Shown: positions 6,663-13,506 of the stretch, in pieces | Layout of the letters: each line of letters starts with the position of its first letter | How positions within the stretch are numbered: the first letter of the stretch is position 1 | Position numbers and translations under genes: made by a program | Assembly (NCBI GenBank): GCA_002293525.1 | Contig: DBDJ01000023.1 | Location: 1 to 48,505 of the forward strand | From: Lachnospiraceae bacterium UBA935 | GTDB lineage: Bacteria; Bacillota; Clostridia; Lachnospirales; Lachnospiraceae | DNA: 48,505 nucleotides | Reading direction: 5' to 3' | The notes under the pieces: generated by a model | The model's database searches: none | What the model saw: only the letters and a program-made list of their open reading frames with translations | Told to the model about the DNA's origin: nothing

Positions 6663-7490
6663 TCAGCTCCACCAAAATCCCCCCCATGCCGCCGCTGCTC
6701 TCTCCGCCACGACCCCCGTAACCAGATAGGCCGCAACGACTGCATACGACAGATAATCCCTTTTCCGATAAACCAGCGGCTTCATCTTGCTCCGGTTCTC
6801 TCCTCCCCGGTAACACCGTGCTTCCATCGCCATCGCCAGATCGCCGGCTCTCCGGAACGCGGAAATAAACAGCGGTACCAGTAACGGAACCAGGCTTTTG
6901 GCCTTCTTGATCAGGTTCCCGCTTTCAAAATCAGCCCCCCGCGCCATCTGTGCTTTCATGATTTTATCTGTCTCTTCCAGTAAAATGGGGATAAACCGCA
7001 GTGCTATCGACATCATCATCGATACTTCATGCACCGGAACCTTAAAAATCCGCAGCGGCCCCATCAGCCTCTCCATCCCGTCGGTCAGGTTATTGGGTGT
7101 CGTCGTCAAGGTCATGATCGAAGATCCTGTAATCAGCATCACCAGACGAAGCGCCATGAAAACAGCCCGCTCAATTCCTTCCCAGGTAATCGTAAACCGC
7201 CAGAAACTCACTGCCGGTTCTCCTGGTGTCAGAAACAAGTTAAAGACCGAAGCGAACAAAAGCAAGAAAATAATTGCTTTCATGCCCCGGATAATATACT
7301 TAAAAGGAACTTTCGAGAGTTTAATGATAAACAGCAGGAAGCCGCCGGCTATGGCGTAGCCGATTATTCCATTTACCAGAAACAAAGATATGATAAAAAA
7401 GATTGTTGTTGACAGTTTGACCCGAGGGTCCAGACGGTGAATAACAGAATCCGTCTGATAATACTGACCCAATGTGATATCTCTTAACAT
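6663..7490 (-). CDS. ecfT: ECF transporter transmembrane subunit EcfT
   Basis: EcfT is the membrane coupling subunit shared by energy-coupling-factor vitamin importers; it links the two ATPases to exchangeable S-components. The 275-residue product has several hydrophobic segments and begins LGQYYQTDSVIHRLDPRVKL as the family does. It carries both Ala-Arg-Gly coupling motifs, QMARGADFE (about 184-192) and MEARCYRGG (about 222-230). It starts 15 bases after ecfA2. The ecfA2 stop codon TAG is part of the AGGAG ribosome site, and a small AGCGG/CCGCT hairpin lies between that site and the ATG. The C-terminus is followed almost at once by element E2. Confidence 0.95.
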   Translation of the reverse strand: MLRDITLGQYYQTDSVIHRLDPRVKLSTTIFFIISLFLVNGIIGYAIAGGFLLFIIKLSKVPFKYIIRGMKAIIFLLLFASVFNLFLTPGEPAVSFWRFTITWEGIERAVFMALRLVMLITGSSIMTLTTTPNNLTDGMERLMGPLRIFKVPVHEVSMMMSIALRFIPILLEETDKIMKAQMARGADFESGNLIKKAKSLVPLLVPLFISAFRRAGDLAMAMEARCYRGGENRSKMKPLVYRKRDYLSYAVVAAYLVTGVVAERAAAAWGGFWWS

Positions 7491-7504
7491 AGCGGTTTCC
7501 GCTC

Positions 7505-8356
7505 CTATCTTCGCCTTATTGCCTGTAAAATATTTTGGCCGGCTTCTTCTATGGTAAAAAGATCCGTATCGACATCCAGCCCCCGCTGCCGCAGCCCATG
7601 CATAATATATGTCATCTGTGGCGCTCCCAGGCCGATTTTTTCCAGTTCCCGGTAATTCTTGAAGACATTGACCGGGTTATCGTCGTATACGACCCAGCTT
7701 TCGTTCATTACGACGATACGCTCTACATATTTGGCAATTTCTTCCATACTATGTGAAACCAAGATCACGGTTATTCCTGTTTCTGCACGCAGGGCTGTTA
7801 TCTGGTTCAATATTTCATCCCTTCCTCGTGGGTCAAGCCCTGCCGTCGGCTCATCCAGAATCAGCACCTCAGGTTTCATGGCAAGGACGCCGGCAATGGC
7901 GGCCCGCCTTTTCTGCCCTCCGGAAAGATCAAAGGGAGACTGGTAAAAATACTCTTCCTCTAAACCCACCTGTTTTAGAGCGTGATAGGCCCGCAGATCC
8001 ACTTCCAGCTTATCCAGGCCCAGATTCTTGGGACCGAAGCTGACATCGCTGAATACATCCGTCTCAAACAGCTGATGCTCCGGATACTGGAATACAAGGC
8101 CGACTTTGCTGCGCAGCTTTTTCCTGTCGTAATCATCGTCGTGGATATCTTCGCCATTATAATATATATTTCCCGAAGTCGGCTTCAGTAAGCCGTTCAG
8201 ATGCTGCACCAAGGTGGATTTTCCTGAACCGGTATGACCGATCAGGCCAATAAACTGGCCGTCCGGAATCACCAGGCTGACATCGGTCAAAGCCGCCGAT
8301 GCCATTGCTGTGTCCTTGTCATATATGTAATTGACGTGGTCTAGAATAATAGCCAT
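7505..8356 (-). CDS. ecfA2: ECF transporter ATPase EcfA2
   Basis: This is the second ATPase of the ECF module, powering uptake of vitamins and other micronutrients. It has Walker A GHTGSGKST, Q-loop VFQYPEHQLF, signature LSGGQKRR, Walker B VLILDEPT and switch SHSMEE. I place the start at the ATG at 8356 (283 residues): GGAG lies 7 bases upstream, and the start MAIILDHVNYIY matches the family. A start at 8368 would lack a ribosome site. A gap of 130 bases separates it from ecfA1, wider than usual; it holds only a weak hairpin around TTGCC/GGCAA. Confidence 0.95.
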   Translation of the reverse strand: MAIILDHVNYIYDKDTAMASAALTDVSLVIPDGQFIGLIGHTGSGKSTLVQHLNGLLKPTSGNIYYNGEDIHDDDYDRKKLRSKVGLVFQYPEHQLFETDVFSDVSFGPKNLGLDKLEVDLRAYHALKQVGLEEEYFYQSPFDLSGGQKRRAAIAGVLAMKPEVLILDEPTAGLDPRGRDEILNQITALRAETGITVILVSHSMEEIAKYVERIVVMNESWVVYDDNPVNVFKNYRELEKIGLGAPQMTYIMHGLRQRGLDVDTDLFTIEEAGQNILQAIRRR

Positions 8357-8486
8357 GATATACTCCATCGTTTTTAAAACTATTTATTAACATTATAATT
8401 ATTAAAATTAGCACGTCTAATTCCTCGGTGTTGCCAGGGCAGCATGCCTGAAGACAGCAATGGCAAGCTACGCCTGATCCTCCTGA

Positions 8487-9332
8487 TTATAGGCCGAGGG
8501 CTTCCTCCAGTTCCTGCTGGGTAAGGATGCCTTTCGGCATCTCCAGCCCGTGTTTTCGCAGTTCATGAGCCAAAAGCGTAATCTGGGGAACATCCAGCCG
8601 CAAGCTTTGCAGCTGCTCTACTTGGGAAAATATCTGTTTCGGCGTTCCTTCCATGGCTATTTTCCCTTTGTCCATGACAAATACCTTGTCGGCGTGGATG
8701 ATTTCTTCCATGTAATGTGTAATCAGGAGAACCGTGATCCCTTCCGCGTCATTCAGGGCCCTTACCGCTCGGATAACTTCTTTCCGGCCGTTGGGATCAA
8801 GCATGGCCGTGGGCTCGTCCAGCACGATACATTTCGGATGCATCGCCAGCACCCCGGCGATCGACACCCGCTGCTTCTGTCCCCCTGACAGCCGGTTGGG
8901 GGACTTATGACGGTATTCATACATGCCTACCGCTTTCAGGCTTTCTTCCACCCTGCTCCAGATCTCTTCCGTCGGAACGCCCATGTTTTCCGGGCCAAAG
9001 CCCACGTCCTCTTCGACCACCTGGCCGATAATCTGATTATCCGGATTCTGGAACACCATCCCTGCCATCTGGCGGATGTCCCATAGATATTGCTCATCAG
9101 CCGTGTCCTTCCCGTCTACCCAGACGGTTCCCTCGGTAGGATAAAGAATCGCGTTAATATGCTTGGCAAAGGTTGATTTCCCGGATCCGTTATGCCCCAG
9201 TATCGCCACAAAATCACCCTGCTGGACAGCCAGGTCCACTTCATCCACGGCCCGTACAATCCCCTCGACATTGCCTTCTTCGTCACGCCGTATATATTCA
9301 AACACCAGTTTTTCCGTCTTAATAATACTCAT
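8487..9332 (-). CDS. ecfA1: ECF transporter ATPase EcfA1
   Basis: This is the first ATPase of the ECF complex, which works as a heterodimer with EcfA2 on the cytoplasmic face of EcfT. It shows Walker A GHNGSGKST, Q-loop VFQNPDNQI, signature LSGGQKQR, Walker B IVLDEPTAMLDP and the switch histidine THYMEE. The ATG at 9332 (281 residues, MSIIKTEKLVFEY) has AGGA 7 bases upstream and fits the family start; a GTG at 9350 is the alternative. It heads the ecfA1-ecfA2-ecfT block. No S-component gene is adjacent, as expected for a shared (group II) module. Confidence 0.95.
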   Translation of the reverse strand: MSIIKTEKLVFEYIRRDEEGNVEGIVRAVDEVDLAVQQGDFVAILGHNGSGKSTFAKHINAILYPTEGTVWVDGKDTADEQYLWDIRQMAGMVFQNPDNQIIGQVVEEDVGFGPENMGVPTEEIWSRVEESLKAVGMYEYRHKSPNRLSGGQKQRVSIAGVLAMHPKCIVLDEPTAMLDPNGRKEVIRAVRALNDAEGITVLLITHYMEEIIHADKVFVMDKGKIAMEGTPKQIFSQVEQLQSLRLDVPQITLLAHELRKHGLEMPKGILTQQELEEALGL

Positions 9333-9449
9333 CTTATGTCCTATCCGCACCTGGTGCGCTCTATTATGATAAGTCTCTTATTTCCGTGAATCACAGTTCA
9401 AACCTTGACATCCATTGTACTAGAAAAAAAATTCAATTACAAGTAGGGC

Positions 9450-9478
9450 TTGATTTTATTGTTCCCTATGATTATGAT
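9450..9478 (+). promoter_or_regulatory. Probable sigma-A promoter of the M15 peptidase gene
   Basis: TTGATT (9450-9455) and TATGAT (9473-9478) are 17 bases apart, about 50 bases before the start codon. It lies in the divergent gap between ecfA1 and the peptidase gene. Confidence 0.45.
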
Positions 9479-9528
9479 AATATTGTCATTGTTCATTATT
9501 CAGAAGATGAGAACCGAAAGGAATCGAT

Positions 9529-10593
9529 ATGAAACAGCTTACAAAACCGTTAGTTATTCTGGCCTTTGTAATAATTATAAGCACTGCTATTGTGCGCATC
9601 TACTCAAGTGGCGAAACCGTGGCCGACTATGCCCGAAAAAATCCCGCTATTGCTTATGCATCCCCGGATGCGTCGCCTATGCCGTCTGCCATGCCGGTTC
9701 CCACGGAACTACCGTCTGCCGCCACCCCTTCTGGAATGCAATCGGCCACTCATTCCGGAACGCAGTCTGACGTCGCTTCCTCCGAATCTCAAACTGCCGC
9801 TCCGAGTTCAGGAACGTCCCTGCCTCCGTCATCCGACACGGCAGAACCTAGTCAAGCTTCTGCTTCCGACTATAGTGTACTTCCTGGTTCCGCACCTATG
9901 GAACGTGAAGTTTATCAGCCTGATTTTTATAAAGAACCCTTGAGCGAAAGCTTGATTGCTTATATTACCGGTATCTCTTATCCAGTTTCGGCGGCAGAAG
10001 CCGAAGCGATCGCCGGCAGCAGTAAAGAACTTCCCGACGGCACGGACATTGTTCCAGCCGTGAATATTATCAGGGATGGAGACGACATCGCCATTTCTTA
10101 TGATCAGCTCCGCCACTTGAACATCCTCTACTATGATTTTAATGGAGAAGTGCAAATCGGCGAACTGATCTGTAATGAATCAATCGCCGATGACCTTCTG
10201 GAAATCTTTTATGAACTTTACCTGAACCAATATCCCATCGAAAAAGTCCGCCTGATCGAAGAATATAACGGTGACGATACCCTCTCCATGCTGGACAACA
10301 ATACCTCCAGCTTCAACTACCGTCTCGTTGACGGCACTGCGAATCTCTCCAAACATGCCCTTGGCCTCGCTATCGACATCAATCCCTTTTATAACCCCTA
10401 TGTGGTTTACCGCAAGGATGGTACGACCTATATCTCGCCGGAGGGCAGTGAGATCTATACTGACCGCAGCCAGGACTTTCCTCATAAAATAGATGAGAAC
10501 GACTTATGTTATCAGCTTTTCACTGAACACGGCTTCACTTGGGGGGGGGCCTGGAATACGATGAAGGACTACCAGCATTTCCAGAAATCATAG
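9529..10593 (+). CDS. Secreted or anchored M15-family DD-carboxypeptidase-like peptidase
   Basis: The protein is 354 residues long: an N-terminal hydrophobic anchor (about 6-24), a Ser/Thr/Pro/Ala-rich linker (about 45-118) and a C-terminal zinc-peptidase domain. The metal ligands are in SKHALGLAID (His276, Asp283) and in WGGAWNTMKDYQHF (His350, with Asp347 as likely base). This is the M15 pattern of VanY-like and L-Ala-D-Glu peptidases that trim peptidoglycan stems outside the membrane. AAAGGA lies 7 bases before the ATG. A run of nine G (10541-10549) encodes the WGG part of the catalytic motif and is slippage-prone. The gene is convergent with the nucleotide cassette, only 14 bases apart, with no clear terminator. 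Confidence 0.85.
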   Translation: MKQLTKPLVILAFVIIISTAIVRIYSSGETVADYARKNPAIAYASPDASPMPSAMPVPTELPSAATPSGMQSATHSGTQSDVASSESQTAAPSSGTSLPPSSDTAEPSQASASDYSVLPGSAPMEREVYQPDFYKEPLSESLIAYITGISYPVSAAEAEAIAGSSKELPDGTDIVPAVNIIRDGDDIAISYDQLRHLNILYYDFNGEVQIGELICNESIADDLLEIFYELYLNQYPIEKVRLIEEYNGDDTLSMLDNNTSSFNYRLVDGTANLSKHALGLAIDINPFYNPYVVYRKDGTTYISPEGSEIYTDRSQDFPHKIDENDLCYQLFTEHGFTWGGAWNTMKDYQHFQKS

Positions 10594-10607
10594 TTATATA
10601 TATGATA

Positions 10608-11213
10608 TTATTGGGGGTCTATGAATGACATTACCTTTTTTAGCACTCCCTCTATCAAGGTAGGGTTTTTCACAAAATCATGGACATTCATGTTTATTTC
10701 TATCGTTTTGTATTCAGCCTTCCAGTCAGCAAAAAATTTCTTATAATAAAGGTTGATTTTATTGAGATACTCATAAGAAATATTTCTTTCCTCAATCCTG
10801 TTCCGATTGATTACTCTCTGATAAATCATGTCAGTAGAGCCAGTTAAGCATATAACGATATCTGGCTTTATCAGTTGACTTCGCAGGTATTCATAAAGAT
10901 CCCTGAATATATCCAGTTCCTTTTCATTCATCACATTAGCATCAGCAAATAACTCATCCTTATTAAAAAAATAATCGCTGATGAGTATCGGACAACTGCC
11001 CGCCATCATTTTTAGCAATTGATGATAATGAATCAGTAAAAAATTCAGCTCTGTCTCAAAGGTATATCTGGGGTCAGAATAAAAATCCTTGAGAAACGGA
11101 TGAATGCCGTAATCTTCCAGCAATAATACCGAGTCACGCACGGCACCAGCGAGCTGAGTAGCTACTGTTGTTTTTCCTACCCCTACACATCCTTCAATAC
11201 ATACATATTTCAT
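10608..11213 (-). CDS. Deoxynucleoside kinase family protein
   Basis: The 201-residue protein has the dNK fold: P-loop GCVGVGKTT (residues 8-16), the DYFFNKDELFA region in place of the usual substrate-binding DRS-type motif, and the lid RNRIEER. Family members phosphorylate deoxynucleosides to dNMPs. The diverged substrate loop leaves the base preference open. Its ATG overlaps the stop of the dCTP deaminase-like gene (ATGA, 11210-11213), so translation is coupled and both products probably act together. It is the last gene of the cassette. It is AT-rich relative to the housekeeping genes, consistent with transfer. Confidence 0.82.
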   Translation of the reverse strand: MKYVCIEGCVGVGKTTVATQLAGAVRDSVLLLEDYGIHPFLKDFYSDPRYTFETELNFLLIHYHQLLKMMAGSCPILISDYFFNKDELFADANVMNEKELDIFRDLYEYLRSQLIKPDIVICLTGSTDMIYQRVINRNRIEERNISYEYLNKINLYYKKFFADWKAEYKTIEINMNVHDFVKNPTLIEGVLKKVMSFIDPQ

Positions 11214-12412
11214 TCATCTACACTTCCGTCTTTTAGTTGTATTTCATTTATTTGATTCTTTAAACCTGTTATTTCATCTTGCATAGTACTAATTATATTA
11301 CTTTGTTCTATATTTTTTTCTTCCAATTCTATCGAGGAATTATATAGTTTTTCATAATCCTCTATAGCCTTTTCATAATCAGTTAATAGTTCTTCAACGC
11401 GGATATTTAAGTCATTTACTAAAGCACTGGAGTCATGTACAAGTGCCATTACAGCTATTATAATAGGCACAAACGCTAACATAAACGTTAATATGACAGC
11501 AAAACTAAGTTTATCTTCAGAATGTTTTACATCAATCCTTATTTTTTCAAGTTCTAATCCTGTTTGAGTCGTTAATTTTTCTACAGTTTGTTTTGATTCC
11601 TTGGCATCCTGCTCTGCCTTTTTTATTGATTCTGGTATCGAGCTCGCAATACTATAGTAATCTGCTGCTTTAGCCAAATCTTTATTCTTATAAAATGTTC
11701 TGTCATCATCGCACAAAGCGCTTTCTATATATTTATTTAAATCTCGTTTTTTAAATCGCCTGTAAATATAAGGTACATGTTTAAAATCAAAACCTTTGGT
11801 CATTTTAATTAATGCGTAATCATTCAATTTATTAGCATAATTTCTACTTAACTTTGTAAACTCTACGGATATTAATGGTGCATTTTTTTTAATTATATAC
11901 TCATTTGAAGTGAGATTATGAAGTGGAATATATAATCTTCCTTGAAAACCAGGATCAACAATAGGTCCTGTCCCTAATAGTAATCCTTTAAAAACGTGTT
12001 TTACATTTAAATTGAACCTTAAAATTATATACTCAGGTATACGAAAAATGGGTTCTATTTCTAAAAAAGTGATAGAATTGGGCGGCAGTTTCAGTTCTTC
12101 TCCATCATTATCTGACTTTTTCTCTTTACCACTTTCGTCCCAATATTTATACTTGCCCGAATATTTACATGTATAGGTGGCTCCAGCAAGATCTTCTGAA
12201 TAAAATGGATCAATCATACCAACGGTTGTTACATACTTTAAAATATCAGTAGCGTTCAATAAGGATCCTGGTATCTGCGGAAATGGATCAAGCCGGTAAA
12301 ATTCCTCATATTTTTTCTCTGCTGGCTCATTGAGATATTCATTATTTTTCCTATTTAAGAGTTCAAGGTATTCTTCATGCTTGAATTCAATTTTTCCAGT
12401 ATCTTTCCCCAT
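11210..12412 (-). CDS. dCTP deaminase/dUTPase-fold protein with TM and coiled coils
   Basis: Residues about 105-190 contain GTGPIVDPGFQGRLYIPLHN, the conserved core of the dCTP deaminase/dUTPase superfamily. The usual serine-arginine motif ahead of it is not evident, and the deaminase glutamate (LEF) reads IPL. Activity is therefore uncertain: it may be a dUTPase-like enzyme or only a nucleotide sensor. Residues about 303-324 form a clear transmembrane helix flanked by coiled-coil segments (about 262-300 and 334-393). I do not expect that arrangement in housekeeping deaminases. The gene is strongly AT-rich. AAGGAG lies 14 bases before the ATG, a long spacing. It lies between the PurZ-like and kinase genes and overlaps the latter. 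Confidence 0.72.
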   Translation of the reverse strand: MGKDTGKIEFKHEEYLELLNRKNNEYLNEPAEKKYEEFYRLDPFPQIPGSLLNATDILKYVTTVGMIDPFYSEDLAGATYTCKYSGKYKYWDESGKEKKSDNDGEELKLPPNSITFLEIEPIFRIPEYIILRFNLNVKHVFKGLLLGTGPIVDPGFQGRLYIPLHNLTSNEYIIKKNAPLISVEFTKLSRNYANKLNDYALIKMTKGFDFKHVPYIYRRFKKRDLNKYIESALCDDDRTFYKNKDLAKAADYYSIASSIPESIKKAEQDAKESKQTVEKLTTQTGLELEKIRIDVKHSEDKLSFAVILTFMLAFVPIIIAVMALVHDSSALVNDLNIRVEELLTDYEKAIEDYEKLYNSSIELEEKNIEQSNIISTMQDEITGLKNQINEIQLKDGSVDE

Positions 12413-12430
12413 AAAATTCTTAGTTACTCC

Positions 12431-13492
12431 TTATATTCTTTCCATCTTCCTTATGTAAAATACACTGGCCGCTTTACTTTGCCGTGGAACCATCATATCT
12501 TTCCCTGTTCCGACATAATCAATCGGCTGGTCAATTTCTAGTTCTATCTTTCTGATAAAATTGTCGATAGAACTACTTAACATATCTGAATCATGACATC
12601 CATAGTCGATATAATCCGCATGATTTAATACCAAGATATTGGGACGGTTGCTTTGAATCGCCCTCTTTACAACCTCCGCATCAAACTGGGCAACCCGGCG
12701 AATTCTTTTTGTTGCAGAGGAATATTCCGTTAAATCTTCTGCCGTGCCGGCGGCATCTGCTACTTCCTCCCAATCTGTCTCATTCGGGAGCGGGCCGGAA
12801 CTGCCGCTGACGCGAATCGGATGCGCCCTAATTACCATGATGACATTTTCAACATCCAGGGGACTAAGTCCCGTTTCCATTAAAAATCCGGCAGCTGTTG
12901 TATCCCTGCTTGTGCAGTAGGGGTAATAAGCGGAATTAATCGGCGATAAGCCAAATCCCTGGGTTCCTTCAATGACGATATGCTGGTCATGATCAAGCAT
13001 ATTCCGCATCAGTTTTTTTGTATCCGTGATATATGATGACAATTCTTTCATGTCTTTTGCAAAAGTAACCGATTCTTCACGCTTAATGCGATTCACTACT
13101 GCCGCACCCGTTCCGCTCAAAGTTGAACCAATCCTGTTTCGTAAATCTGACTGCTGCTCCTGGTCAATCATAGTCTGGTTAATAATGACTGCATATGGGT
13201 CTATTTTAAGGTTCGCCGCCGATATTCCGGAACAGGTTATTTCTCTTTGTAAGATTTCGACGTCGATATAGGCTCCGCTTGGTATTATGCACAGTATGGC
13301 CGAATCTATTGCTGCCGTAGGTAGTGTACGGAAAATATACTCTGTCCCAGTATCATCTATAACGGTATGGCCGGAGTTTGTGCCTCCTACCCTGACCACC
13401 GCTGCCGCACCTAATTTCCGGGCAAAATAGTAGGAAGTTTTTCCTTTCCCTTCCGATCCAAATTGACCTCCAACTACAATTGATACAGACAT
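12431..13492 (-). CDS. PurZ-like adenylosuccinate synthetase paralogue
   Basis: The 353-residue protein belongs to the adenylosuccinate synthetase family. It has the GTP-binding start GGQFGSEGKGK (residues 8-18), GGTNSGHTV, GTLSGTGAA, IEGTQGFGLS and the C-terminal SATKRIRRVAQFD and LNHADYIDY blocks. Bacterial PurA is about 430 residues; this is shorter, like archaeal PurA and phage PurZ. The catalytic aspartate of PurA (GDEGKGK) is Ser13 here. As I recall, loss of that Asp marks PurZ, which joins aspartate to dGMP on the route to 2-aminoadenine DNA. GGAGGG precedes the ATG. Its neighbours handle deoxynucleotides, so dGMP is a better guess than IMP, but that is inference. Confidence 0.8.
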   Translation of the reverse strand: MSVSIVVGGQFGSEGKGKTSYYFARKLGAAAVVRVGGTNSGHTVIDDTGTEYIFRTLPTAAIDSAILCIIPSGAYIDVEILQREITCSGISAANLKIDPYAVIINQTMIDQEQQSDLRNRIGSTLSGTGAAVVNRIKREESVTFAKDMKELSSYITDTKKLMRNMLDHDQHIVIEGTQGFGLSPINSAYYPYCTSRDTTAAGFLMETGLSPLDVENVIMVIRAHPIRVSGSSGPLPNETDWEEVADAAGTAEDLTEYSSATKRIRRVAQFDAEVVKRAIQSNRPNILVLNHADYIDYGCHDSDMLSSSIDNFIRKIELEIDQPIDYVGTGKDMMVPRQSKAASVFYIRKMERI

Positions 13493-13506
13493 TTCTTTCC
13501 CTCCGT

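Noticed and set aside
6215..6816. Open frames on both strands across E2
   Set aside because: They follow from the 110-bp inverted arms, which give the same peptide text on both strands; composition is Pro/Arg/Ala-rich with no family motifs or ribosome sites.
12431..13492. Housekeeping purA
   Set aside because: It is too short for bacterial PurA, has Ser for the catalytic Asp and lies in a deoxynucleotide cassette; however, I cannot exclude that it is the only such gene in the genome.
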